Of a DNA stretch of 64,000 nt, positions 13,372 to 24,629 are shown piece by piece. The notes under the pieces were generated by a model that was not told the DNA's origin, did no database searches, and saw only the letters and a program-made list of their open reading frames with translations. The stretch is from positions 4,627 to 68,626 of the forward strand of contig JAENRP010000171.1 in assembly GCA_024741835.1 (NCBI GenBank). Direction: 5' to 3'. The position numbers and the translations under genes were made by a program. Within the stretch, counting starts at the first letter, position 1. Each line of letters starts with the position of its first letter. The stretch is from Diplocarpon mali. Its lineage: Eukaryota; Ascomycota; Leotiomycetes; Helotiales; Drepanopezizaceae.

Positions 13372-13861
13372 TGCTGCTCAGAGATGTGATTTCCTAGGGA
13401 AATAATGTGCGGCGTACCCCTCTGCTTGTATTGCGCATTCAGTGGGATAGAGCGGGGCAGTGATCGGAATTGCTTTCTGGACGATCTGAACGAAGTGAGT
13501 TTGGAGGTGGGCTGGTGCAAGTCAAGGCGAGACACGAAAGAGAGAAAAGAGCGTACGGGTGAAGATATGAGCGAGGAAATGAAGAGGATATGCCCAACGA
13601 ACTGAGGTTTCGACCCGAGTAAGTGGTTGAGAATCGCATACAGCTTACATGACGATTTGCAGGGTCTGGCCTGCCCGAACAGCCTGCCGAGGCCGTGAGT
13701 CTACGAGGTTTAGTCAGCCTGCATGGATATTTTGTCCAAGGTGACAGACAAATATCACAAATCAATTGTCCACTCCGTTGCACATCGATTGCTTGACAGA
13801 AACCAGTGATCATCAAGAAGCTGGAAAGCCAATTGTGCCAAACAATATCCAAGGAGCGGCA
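13372..13861. promoter_or_regulatory. Shared divergent promoter region RIB3 / COQ3
   Basis: A 490-base spacer between the divergent riboflavin and ubiquinone genes, so both promoters lie here. No specific factor site was recognised. Confidence 0.45.
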
Positions 13862-14713
13862 ATGATGTTTGTAGCGCCTCTAATCCGACAGACTTCCGTC
13901 AGGAATCTTAATCTCCTCCTCCGAACCGCGCCTCGATTCGTCCAGAACCAATTTCGGCGCCACAACACTTCTTCGGTCAACCCAGAAGAAGTCAGGCATT
14001 TCAATGCTCTAGCCTCGACATGGTGGGATCCACACGGGTCCTCGCGCCTCTTGCATCTCATGAATCCTCTACGCCACGACTTCATCAGAAGCTGCCATGC
14101 CATACAGCCAGATCCATCGCCTACGAACGGGATCAGATATCTGGATATCGGGTGTGGCGGCGGGATTTTCGCAGAGAGCGCTGCTAGGTTGGGGAGCACG
14201 GGCAGCGTGACGGCAATCGATCCGAGTCCAGAAGTGTTGGGTATTGCAAAGGGACACGCGAGGCAGGATCCCGGACTGAGAGGCAAATTGACGTACTTGA
14301 ACACGTCGATTGAGGAATTGCCTCAGCCGACGTCGGTGGAGGAGCAATACGATGTCTTGTCCGTGTTTGAAGTCATCGAGCACATCACATATCCAGCCGA
14401 ATTCCTGGACCTGTGTACGCCCTTTGTGAAGCCCGGAGGATGGATCGTGATGAGCACGATTGCGAGGACGTGGACGAGCTGGCTCACGACGAAGGTTGTA
14501 GCGGAGGATCTGTTGGGGATTGTGCCCCGGGGAACCCATGATTGGGAGAAGTATATCAATGAGGACGAATTAAGGGGGTACTTTTTCAAAGAGGGTGGGT
14601 GGAATAGCCCGAGGGTAATGGGAGTTGTGTATGTGCCTGGGCTTGGGTGGAAGGAAGTCCCGGGGAGTGAGAAGGTGGGAAACTACTTCTTTGCCATTCG
14701 GAGGGACAAGTGA
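13862..14713 (+). CDS. COQ3: Ubiquinone biosynthesis O-methyltransferase, mitochondrial
   Basis: SAM-dependent O-methyltransferase catalysing both O-methylations of the coenzyme Q head group on the matrix side of the inner membrane. Single exon of 283 residues. The first 35 residues are rich in Arg and hydrophobics without acids (RQTSVRNLNLLLRTAPRF), as in a mitochondrial presequence. The conserved entry motif WWDPHGSSRLLHLMNPLR follows. Motif I is YLDIGCGGGIFAES at about residues 93-106. Other family motifs are AIDPSPEVL, SVFEVIEH, FVKPGGWIVMSTIART and GTHDWEKYI. Two adjacent ATGs at 13862 and 13865 are the natural starts; the open frame upstream lacks an earlier ATG in good context. Confidence 0.94.
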   Translation: MMFVAPLIRQTSVRNLNLLLRTAPRFVQNQFRRHNTSSVNPEEVRHFNALASTWWDPHGSSRLLHLMNPLRHDFIRSCHAIQPDPSPTNGIRYLDIGCGGGIFAESAARLGSTGSVTAIDPSPEVLGIAKGHARQDPGLRGKLTYLNTSIEELPQPTSVEEQYDVLSVFEVIEHITYPAEFLDLCTPFVKPGGWIVMSTIARTWTSWLTTKVVAEDLLGIVPRGTHDWEKYINEDELRGYFFKEGGWNSPRVMGVVYVPGLGWKEVPGSEKVGNYFFAIRRDK

Positions 14714-15500
14714 TGGGCTAGGGAGTGTTTTATTCAGAACCAGGTGATTGAATTGGGTCCTGAGGTTTCCTTGTAAGTGTACGGCTATGTTGCTGATACA
14801 TGCCGTTGCTGTTACCGAGGCTGGATCAAATGCCATCTCGTGTACCGGCCTATCTGCTGAGTATTATGGATTTCCATGTTAATCCTCAGCTTCTTAAGCC
14901 TTCGAAATCTCTGAATGATTATTCGAACCAGTTCCTTGTCATGTACCAAACAGACAGGCTATTTTTTACACTAGAGAATACATCCCAAAAGTAAAATGGC
15001 CCTTTTTCATGAGAAGCAAAACAGCCTGTTGTCAAATCATGATTGGTACTCGTAAACTTGCGAGCTCGTTTTATTGAAAACCCCTACATTTTCCATAGCT
15101 AGTTAACTCTAGCATTTGGAGTGCTTAGCTGCACGGCTCTGATACCAGCCATTTGATCTCTCCCTACTGTTTATGAACTTGACCAGGCTCGCATTGAAGG
15201 TCCTGGTCTGAAACATCTTTGCGCTCTGGTAGGTGGAGTGGGGATCTTGAGTTAGGTAACCAGAGGTCGAAATTTCGCCCGCGGTGCTTGTTTTGTGCTC
15301 GTAGAGATCCTACGCTCTTCCGATATAATAGTTGGATCTCAAATCCAATATCAAACTTGCATTTGCGCCGCTGTATTCTTTTTCAACGTATCGGGATTGC
15401 TAGAATGCGACATTCTAATCCTGTAGGTGTCGGGGGAGGTATTGAGATTTTTTTCTAGTCAAATCCCCTCTGGCCATGACTTGGACTGATATGCGTTGCT
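14714..15500. other. 3' flank of COQ3
   Basis: Non-coding by inspection: only short open frames without domains. It grades into the AT-rich block that follows. Confidence 0.5.
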
Positions 15501-18500
15501 AGCAGCAAAGCACTTTCGAGTATTCAGCAAACTATCTGTACTTGAATGCCATAATAGCCTCTTACGTAGTCCATGAATTCTATCGTCGTCAACCTAGCGA
15601 TAAGGAACCTCTGGAAGCTCTTCTAACTATATTCTCAAAGGCGCATCACGCTTAAAGAGGCAATTACAAATAGTTATTACATAACAAGACGGTAGCACTA
15701 ACTATCTGAACGTAGTTTTCAAGTTAAAGGGTAAAATTACAAGTATATACTTCGAGGTCACGTTCTAGACCCTGCTGTGTAGAATAAGACGGAAGTTTAG
15801 GAGATTACGTTTCAAACTATATAGATACTAACAAGGCACTCCAGATTGTCAAGGAATCACGCGCTCTAGTAAAGCTCTTTGTCGAGCTCATTTTTACTTT
15901 AAACAGAGTCTGCTTAGCAGATACTTCCGGACTGGTGGGTCATTTCAGACTCTATGTTGATCCCCGAGCTTTTAGCTAAAGGAGTCCTATATTCGGCATA
16001 GTTTTGGTAGCAAAACGGGTCTTTTCACAAGCCCATAATTATGCTCTCTTACTAGTGCTCATACTATAGCACCGCGTATAAGAGCCAGATTCTCGAGAAG
16101 ACACCTTATTTCTTTTTCTTTTTATTTACATGTTTTGATAGCTCTAAATTATATAGCATGAGCGGAGGACGCTATACTATTCATTTTTATATGAGGAGAA
16201 ACTAGTATAAAAGCTCCTTATATCATTATCATTTAGCCTAGTGTATCTATGAATCCTAATTTCTTAAATAAGAGTCTAACTCTTACCTTAGACGATAGTT
16301 GTTTACTCTAGGTCTTAGCAAGAATAATTTTAAAAGGTACCTTGAAAATAGAGTCGCCTTAGGTTCTCTATTCTAGGACAAACTCTTTACGCTAATAGCG
16401 GCTATTTATTTGATTAAATTAGCCGTCTTATTAATACGCAGCAGCTCTTGATTATAACTATTTGTAGACTTTATAGAATTTTCGAAATATACTGTTTTCT
16501 TCCTTTCTTTCCCCTTTACCATAGATTGCCCCTCTCCCTTGTACATGCTTTGATTAGTCCTTTCTTTAATCGTGAGAAAATATTTAGATAATCTTGGATT
16601 TAATAAGTAGCGGTCGGAAGTAGAGGGTATCTATAGAAGAGGTAGTATAAAGAATTTCATTCCGAAGCTTTCGAAAAGTGCTAGGTTCTTTCGACTCATG
16701 GTTTGATTGTTTCCTTATTGACAGGACTCAATCTCTGCTATGCAGACTCATCAAAAGGAATTTAAAGAAATCAAAGAATCTATAGGTCTGTATGAGTTAC
16801 TACAGGTAGGTGTTGGGTCATCGTCCCCCTTGAAAGGCCTCTCATTACTCTAACAATATCTTATATCTGAACTATTGTTTTTGCCTTACGTAACATAATC
16901 ACCTACGCCGTTGTCGAAGACTTATGCTTACCTATGGAAAAGGAGTTCATACACGTACTTGTATATAGTGAATATTACAAGTATAGACTGACAATACAGT
17001 ACAATTTGTACATGCCCAAAAGATCAAAGAAATGGCATCCGTGCGGAGTACTAGAAGAACCAGTCTATAGGGGATTATGTTAAGGGGTACTACTAATGAT
17101 TTTTAATATATGAATATGCCGCTTTTACTACTGCCTGAATAATATGAAATTGGTATAGAATTAAAACCTGAAGTATCTATACCTAAAACTCGACACGAAT
17201 TACCGATATAACAGGATTGAGAGCTTTTCTTAGAGCCTAAACTTTACTTTTAGTAAGATATGCATAAGGGCTCGCTTTTAATTATGTATAATCAGTATTT
17301 GAAGCAATTGGAATTACCCCTTTCTTTTAGACTTCGAATAGTCCTGACGCAAACCCTTTTTAGACTATATGGGATGAAACAAAGGATTATTGAGAAAAAT
17401 CATAGTAAAGTCTAGAGATCATATAAAAGGCTATAAGAAGCTGTACTTAGAGCTTGTGAATCGCTTACAACTTAAAGGCTAAGAGAGCTGATTAGGGAAT
17501 TGCTACCTTGACATTAAGCAGTAATCGCAGTTAAAGGGGGCCATATAAAATACTAGAGTCATCATAAGTAAAGCAATATTGCTAAGTACCTAGCGCGCAC
17601 AGACATTGAACCTTTGATGTTTGTTCCCCGTACAAAGTAGTTTAGCGTACAAATTAAGTTGAGCCAGCCGATAAACTCGCGTTTGAGCCCCTTCTCCACC
17701 TGACGTGTCAGCATAACTAAGTCGAAACCTGATTTTGCAAAAGTCGAATAAGTTGTTGCCGAGTTGTGGAAAAGTGGGGTTTATTTCAGACTTATTGTGT
17801 ACACAGGTAAAACGGAGCTCATTAACCGAGTGGCAAAAAAACCTCAAGTCATGGAATACATCAATTGTCTTTTCATTTCCACTCAGCGAATACGCACCGT
17901 TTCCTGAACGGGTAATATGGTACAACCGTTTCTTTTACTCTCTTGAGGCTGCTGTAACACTTAGATTATTTGCACTTTGACGTAAGGTACCGGGCTTTAA
18001 TAATATAACAAGACTAAAATATAATATCTTTTCAATCGCAATATGTTGTGCAGAAAATAGGCTAAATATGCTAGTACGCGCCCTAAGGTGTGGATTCACA
18101 TTTTGGGCGAGCGGTATTATGCACGACACAATATATAAAATGAGACTCACACTTCGGCCCTCGGATCTGAGAATGTAGTTCTACTGCGGAAAAGGAGAAG
18201 AGAGATGAACGGTATGCTCTGTCAGCAGGGATTGGCTATGGGGAAGTGAGACGTTTGTCTTAGAAATCTGATGCAGTGAATTTACGATTGTCTACAATTT
18301 AATTTCCGCTTCAGATATCGGAGATGCTCCGTAAATCGTCCAAGCTTCCAAGTAGACCTGGGGAAGATCCTTATCCTGCTTCTCGACTTCATGTAAAATC
18401 AATCAAATACTAAATGCTGTTAACATGAACTTCTGTACAAATCCGAGTACGCAGAGTAAGCAGGTGCTGAGAGCATTACTACCCTCTTGAGCTGAAAAGT

Positions 18501-19650
18501 CCTCACTCCCACCCTTGCAATTGACAGACCGCCAAATTTCACCGCTGTGTCCGAATAGCAACCTATTGCAGGTCAGATAAAAACCATCTGAAAGTAGATT
18601 GATCCCTGCAGACGCCTCCTATATCACCCTTAATAATACGCTAATGTGATGTTTGTTTGTCTAACCTGTAACGAAGGGCCGTGACAAAGTAAGTATGTAA
18701 GAGTAGTTGAAACCTGAGAGGCTGGTCGGGGGATATGCAGCCTAATGTCTGCAGAATCTTGAAGAAAATGAGTAGCTTGCCGGAGTTCAGAGCCCTGTAA
18801 ACCTTCGTTTTGAAATAAAGGACCAATGCTTCATAGATTCGTGAGCTTCAAATTAATATCTCTAATTACTTTTTTTTCAGGCCGACTATGATGGGTCTGT
18901 TTTCTAGCATTGGAACTCTTAGCACTAATTTCTAAAGTTGCTTTTTCTTTCCCTTAGGATAGAATACTAACACTTACTGAGGGGTTTAGATCCATCGTAC
19001 TCGGGGAAAAAAAAAGAGGGGACGAGTACACTTCGTCGCGGGCCAAACGAGCACCATATGAAAGTATAATAGAACCTTGCAAACCTTTCTCAACCCTCAT
19101 TGCAAATGACGCTAATGGAGAGATTATATGGCCTGTGACGAAGTATCTCAACCATTCCAACATTTCAACCTTTCTAACCCTTAGCCTGCAAGTTTTTTTT
19201 AATCTTACAACCCTTCGGAAGTTCGAGAAACTTAGCCTAACCTATTTATCTTCTCTAGCCAGTCAGCTGAGTACCTGGGAGCGCGTGATTGGAGGACCTA
19301 ACAATTGCCTGAGAAGGTTTAGCGAGTGTTGACTTGAGTACGTGCTCACCCATAGAGTACGTCAAGACGGGTCTCCACCTTGTTTGATCAACCTGAGCTT
19401 GCTGGACAAATGTACGAAGATCCCCGTCCTATGCCCCTGAAAGTATCCACGAAGGCGGAGCGGAGCTATGGGAATCCACGAATCTCTGGGCCGTATGCTT
19501 CAACGACGGAACGCTTCGAACATACGGTGATCCCCTTCCTTTCCCCTGGTTGAAATCTTAAATTTTTAGCCTTTATCACGGGAATTTGAGTTAACATCCA
19601 ACTTTGACTCTGCAAATCAAGGGACGATGGGACTGTAGCGCTCGTGAAGG
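15500..19650. other. AT-rich, gene-free block, probable RIP-decayed repeat DNA
   Basis: Four kilobases with stops in all frames, very few open frames above 60 codons, and many TpA steps. In one sampled line (16201-16260) TpA is about as frequent as or more frequent than ApT, while CpA and TpG are scarce. That composition is the footprint of repeat-induced point mutation on transposon copies in Pezizomycotina. No transposase, reverse transcriptase motif, terminal repeat or target-site duplication could be read by eye, so the original element is unidentified. Confidence 0.55.
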
Positions 19651-20334
19651 ATTTTTTTTTTTCTTTTTTTTTTTAAAAAAGAGGGTATGCTGTGTGTCTC
19701 AACTGCCAAGACACGCCGCCGCTCTATGCATCAAAACCTCTATGGATGTTCAGCTTAATACTAATAATCACCAGTGAGAAGAACTCTGCTACCTGTAACA
19801 TTACACGATAGGGGAGGCTCCCCCCTTTGCTCTCTCTCCCTCTTAGAGCGGCGCAGTAGTTGTTCTGACTTACTGATTAGAATATATGTTCCGGTTCAAT
19901 TGTCTACATAGCTTCAATTTTGAGGGGCGCCAGCGTCGCCACAAGACCTGGACATCTCCACAAAGGCGGCCTACAGAGCAAGGTAGGTTACTTGGTAAAG
20001 CGGCGGGTGTGTTAGGCGCTTAATAAGACGTGCGAAAAAGAAAAGACAAAATGCTTAGATGGCCCCACCTTATTCGAGGCATAGGAAATGTCAGATCAGG
20101 ATCTTCTTTGACCTTGAAAAAAATAAATGCAAAAGTGTCCGGCTCAGGCTTCGGATAGCAAGCGGATACAGACCTTGGCAAACTCTGAAAGGCCATAACA
20201 AATGTTATAAGTAACGCTATCTTTGCCCACACCATTCCATCTTCATCATCTCCCTCTTCTCCCGCTTTGATATCATTGTACTTAGACAACCTCACGTTCA
20301 TTATCCTTTTCTTCCTTCGCTAGTAATTCTTACC
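19650..20334. promoter_or_regulatory. 5' flank of pectinesterase gene
   Basis: Begins with a T-rich run (about 19651-19673) followed by an A run. The last 300 bases are the likely promoter and 5' leader of the pectinesterase. A 93-codon antisense open frame (20020-20301) has no recognisable domain. Confidence 0.4.
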
Positions 20335-21581
20335 ATGCGTTCAATCTTCTCTTTCGGGCTGTTGATCGGCCTTGTCGCAGCGAGCCCCCTCTACGAGACG
20401 GCAGACCTCTCTAAGCTTCCCGGAAAACCTGTGATAGTGGATGCCAGCGGTTCCACCGCTGGATGCTATAAAACTGTTCAAGAGGGAGTCAACGCCCTGG
20501 ACTTGAAAACCACCAATCCACAATCCATCTTCATTTACGGCGGAGTGTACAACGAGCAAGTCTACATCCCAGCTCTTGCCTCAAGTCTTGTTGTTCAGGG
20601 CGAGACCACAGACGCAAGCTCCTACAAGGGCAACAAAGTCACCATCATCAACAACATCTCCCGTAACACGGTCCCCAACAATGATCTTACCGTAAGTGTA
20701 CCTCCGATCTGCTATCATCATTGATTCAGGAATCAAAGATCTTTCTCTCGGCCTTTGATCTCGCATAGGGTAAAATCAAGAGCTGACTCCACTTCAAGGC
20801 TACTGTCAGAAACTGGGCGAACAACACCAAGTTCTACAACCTCAACATCGAGAACAACTTTGGGCATACCCAAACCTTGGGTCAGAATCTCGCCATCTCC
20901 GCCTGGGGATCCAACCAAGGATATTACGGTGTTCAATTTATCGGATACCAAGACACTGTCCTCGCCCAGAATGGCAATCAGCTCTATGCCAAGTGCCTTA
21001 TCGTCGGTGTGGTCGACTTCATTTTCGGACAAAAAGCACATGCTTGGTTCGAGCAGGTCGACATCCGATCCTTCGACAAGGGCTACATCGTCGCCTCGGG
21101 CGGAGTCACCCCAGATGCTTCGAAGTACGTTATCAACAAGTCCACTGTCGAGGCCCTGAACAGCTCCGTCAAGGCTGGCTCCGCGTATCTTGGTCGCCCA
21201 TGGAAAGAATTTGCCCATACAGTGTTCCAGAACTCTTATCTCAGCGACGTCGTTAACCCACTCGGATGGTCTCAATGGAGTGCGGCACTCCCTAACACCA
21301 ATGTCTCGACACTGGCCGAGTACGTACACCCCGCCCCCCCTCTCCGAATCCCCCAAACGGGTGGGTGTGTAGAGGGTCGAGCGTTCCGGATATATCCCCG
21401 GTCTCTCAAAAGATCCCTAAACAGCTGCTAACTTTCCCCCAGATTCAACAACTCGGGGCCCGGAGCCGCGGGACCAAGAGCGCCGTTCGCACAGCAACTG
21501 AAAAAGGCAATTTCGATTGAGGAGATACTCGGAAATGGATTCGCAAATGAGTTCTTTGTTGACTCGAACTACATCTTCTAG
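20335..21581 (+). CDS. Secreted pectin methylesterase (carbohydrate esterase family 8)
   Basis: De-esterifies methylated homogalacturonan in plant cell walls, releasing methanol and exposing pectate to lyases and polygalacturonases. Exons 20335-20691, 20799-21319 and 21443-21581 join in frame to 338 residues, a typical length. Residues 1-16 are a signal peptide (MRSIFSFGLLIGLVAA). Family motifs appear in order: GGVYNEQV (GxYxE), GQNLAI (the QAVAL-type region), QDTVL with the first catalytic Asp, DFIFG with the nucleophile Asp, and LGRPW with the substrate-binding Arg. The introns are 107 and 123 nt with GCTGAC and GCTAAC branch sites, longer than average for this window. A 207-codon antisense open frame is a shadow. 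It borders the AT-rich block, a setting common for plant-interaction genes. Confidence 0.94.
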
Positions 21582-23499
21582 ATGCCTCAACGTGCATCAT
21601 GACACTTGGATTCTCTTCTTTTACACACATCTCGAGGCTGTTGGGCCTGGAGATGTTTTCAAAGCTATAGATTAGTTGCCATGGGAGTAATCTCCAAGCA
21701 GCAAGGAGTTATGCTGCCTTTGTCTTCTCATAACTATCCCAAATATGAAATTTTGGAAATAACTAAAGACATCGCTATGGTTCTCGTGTCTTGGCCGAGG
21801 TAGGTTCTGGAAAACATTTGCGGATCAACCTCGCTGGTTCTGTCAAGGGTATTCATTCAGCAAGTATATACTTCTGGTCTTGTCACAGACTGGTTGAAGA
21901 TTGTCAACTGCCCAGCCAATGGGGGGATAGCTTGATATGCAGAAAAGGACACACGAAGTCGTGTTCTTGCCTGAAAGGGTATTTGATTACAGCCTTTCCT
22001 GGGCTTCTCTTCGGCTAAGTTTGTTCCTACAATCATTTCTTATCTGGGGATGTAGTGCATGTTTACTTTTTTGTGAATTGGCGTCAAACAAGCCAACACG
22101 TGCACCTGGTCTGGTGAACGAACACTATCAAGCACCCTTTTACAGTAGGCTGCAGCTTTCGACTTTAGATCCATAGGGGCAAGGTGGGTTTCTGGGCTGT
22201 CAAAGTCCGTGTAATATATATGCCTACAATACGCCGTCCACTGAAAGGGAAAAAAGAGGGAATAGAGTGCCGGTGGAGTTTCACTCCAAACGTGCCAACC
22301 CCGTAGGGCGGGGCGGTCATCGGCATGAACAAGGCTTGACAGCTCGAGAGCCAAGCAAAGAGGATCCGAGAAGTATAGCACGCCATGTACTTAGTCGAGT
22401 CTCGGCACGAGCCTCCACACAACATAACATAGTGGGGAACGCGCAAAGAGAAGACTCCCTCCTCCTATCTCCCAACCTTCAGAGATCTCACGGAGAACAC
22501 GGCTGAAACGGCTCTATCCACCATGACCGCACCGGGTTTCATCCCACCGGAGCTCGAGAATTCTGGATGTGATCTCCTCCCGTAATCCCGACGTGGATCT
22601 GGAGCTGGCGGGTCTGAAGCCTTGGTAGAGGAGTGCACTACACTACTACGTTGTTTAACAGCCAGAGCTAGCGAAACGCCTCCGGCCTTTGTCGCGATCG
22701 CAGTGCGTGCCAACCGTCTAGTGGTAGCCTGGCATGCTGTGCTGCCACGCAAACCCCGAACCAGAGCTGCACTACTCGCCATCCGAGAACTCGATCCGAA
22801 TGGAAGCCGTTCAGAGGCCTCGACATGCGCGCAAGATGCGTTGCGATTTCCGGCCTGGAGGGTCGAGCTGCAGATGCCCGCATGGGAGTAGTCGTCGGTG
22901 ATCAGCCAGGCGCGCGTGCTCACTGGGACGGGCATCGACTTTCTCGGTATTGTGGCCGTCTGGAGGAAAAAGAGAAACGCTCGCGAGGGGGTGAGGGTGG
23001 TGCAGAGCAGGCCCGGTCCAGAGCGAGAACGCCCAGGCTCTCCACGGCGGACAGCTGTTTCTCGCCGTTCGCGAAGACGCTCGACCTGTTCACCTGGTGA
23101 TGTCCGGATCAAGGACTCGGGGAGGGACCATCTCGAGGCTCAGTACTTGCTATCGATTGTCTGATCTTCTAATTGATGCTCATAGGTCGGAGGGAAAGCT
23201 GTCCTTGGGGTCATAGAGCCGAGAATATGACGGGAAACGCGAGGAGATGGCTTACGCCAAGGAAGATCCTTTACACCGGAAGGAATCCTGGTAGATATAT
23301 TGAAAGCGCCAAATTTTTATGATACGGGATAAACAGCCTCTCTGGAGAACAGTTTGTTACCTACTAGCGCAACAGACCATATCACATCTTGTCTAGTTTG
23401 TCAACTAGTATACAGAAATACCGTGAGACTGCCAGCAATGCACAATCTAATCGGAAAGCGATTGCTACCCACGCTCATCTCACTCCTCCCCTAAAACCC
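21582..23499. other. Intergenic region with a GC-rich island
   Basis: 1.9 kb between convergent genes. 21582-22250 is ordinary AT-rich sequence. 22260-23110 is noticeably GC-richer and open in several frames, and I could not assign a gene to it (see separate entry). 23110-23499 shows nothing. Confidence 0.45.
22465..23112 (-). CDS. Possible hypothetical ORF in GC-rich island
   Basis: A 215-codon open frame on the minus strand. The predicted protein is rich in Ser, Arg and Ala, with no domain, signal peptide or membrane span I recognise. Plus-strand frames of 75-90 codons overlap it. Its length may simply reflect high GC. It could instead be a relic of an older gene or a non-coding transcript. 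Treat as unproven. Confidence 0.15.
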   Translation of the reverse strand: MIRTSPGEQVERLRERRETAVRRGEPGRSRSGPGLLCTTLTPSRAFLFFLQTATIPRKSMPVPVSTRAWLITDDYSHAGICSSTLQAGNRNASCAHVEASERLPFGSSSRMASSAALVRGLRGSTACQATTRRLARTAIATKAGGVSLALAVKQRSSVVHSSTKASDPPAPDPRRDYGRRSHPEFSSSGGMKPGAVMVDRAVSAVFSVRSLKVGR

Positions 23500-24629
23500 T
23501 CACCTGTGGAAGGACTTGATTTTCTCTATCTCATCGTAGCTGCCCATGAAGATACCTGATTTGTCATGGATGTTCGCCGGTACTACTTCCATCATTCGGT
23601 CCATCTTGCTCGTGAGCGCCTGTCCACCAGCTGCCAGCAGTTAGCCGTTTACTTAGCTTACTGCGGGGCTCACTAACCATTCTCGAAAACCATAGCCATG
23701 GGAGCGCACTCGTACAAGATTCTGAGCTTTCCCTTCGGACTCTTTTTGTCGGCGGGATAGGCAAAAATCCCCCCATAGAGCAGAGTTCGGTAGGCATCAG
23801 CGACCATACTGCCAATATATCTCGCCGAGTATGGCTTTCCTCCCTCGGTGGCTGGGTACTTCAACGAGTTGAAGTAATCCTTGACAGGATCCTCCCAGTA
23901 TAGGGAGTTGCCCTCGTTGACCGAGTAGATGGCTCTCGACTTGGGGATCCTCATATCAGGATGTGTGAGGATAAACTCACCAAGCGCAGAATCCATGGTG
24001 AAGCCATTGACTGTGCTGTTCTTCATTGTGATAACCAGTTGCGTGGAAGCACCGTACATGGTGAAGCCAGCAGCCACCAATTCCGTCCCCGGTTTCAGCA
24101 GATCCTCTTTTGTGCCCACTGAGCCTTCTGGTAGCTTGTGGATAGCGAAGATTGTACCAACCGAGACACCAGCATCCAGATTTGAAGATCCGTCGATGGG
24201 ATCACATGCAACTGCGTAGCGGGCACCCTTATGTTCGGGGAAGAAAATGGCCTCCTCCTCCTCTTCAGAAACCAGAACGGCGCACTTTCCGGACGAGCGC
24301 ATAGCTGCTATGAACAGGTCGTTGCCAATAACATCGAGCTTCTTTTGGTCATCGCCTGTGGTATTGCTGGAACCTGCGAGGCCGGTAAGGTTGATCAGGG
24401 TTGCACGGCGGATGTAGTACGCAATCGATTTGAAGGAGAATTGCAGGGCATGGCAGAGTAACCTGGAAGCATGTCAGTCTCTGCGTGCAGCTTGGAGGAA
24501 AGCTTGGCTAGCATGCGTGAAGTCTCCAGTAGCCTCCTTGTGTTTTGCTTGCTCTTCTGTCAGGAACCTAGTAAGAGTGACAATATCTGTGTTGATCTTC
24601 TCCTCCTGTGAGCCGCCGTTGTTGGCCAT
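23500..24629 (-). CDS. FBP1: Fructose-1,6-bisphosphatase
   Basis: Hydrolyses fructose 1,6-bisphosphate to fructose 6-phosphate, the key irreversible step of gluconeogenesis in the cytosol. Three exons (24517-24629, 23678-24462, 23500-23630) give 342 residues. Metal and substrate motifs are visible: LVSEEEEE (about 101-108), ACDPIDGSSNLD with Asp125 and Asp128, the YSARYIG/MVADAYRTLLYGGIFAYP region, and ECAPMAMVFENAGGQ spanning the second intron. The first intron (24463-24516) has a GC dinucleotide at the donor (GCATGC) and CAG acceptor. No GT placement rebuilds the family sequence GDFTLLCHALQF. The second intron is canonical (GTTAGT). As in other fungi it is presumably glucose-repressed, but no site was identified here. 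Confidence 0.95.

Noticed and set aside
20733..21356. 207-codon minus-strand ORF
   Set aside because: Antisense to exon 2 of the pectinesterase, which carries all family motifs.
22706..22775. tRNA-Gly-like words (GTCTAGTGGTAG and CTGCCACGC at near-correct spacing)
   Set aside because: No acceptor stem and no T-loop GGTTCGA-type sequence follows, so it cannot fold as a tRNA; at most a chance match or old relic.
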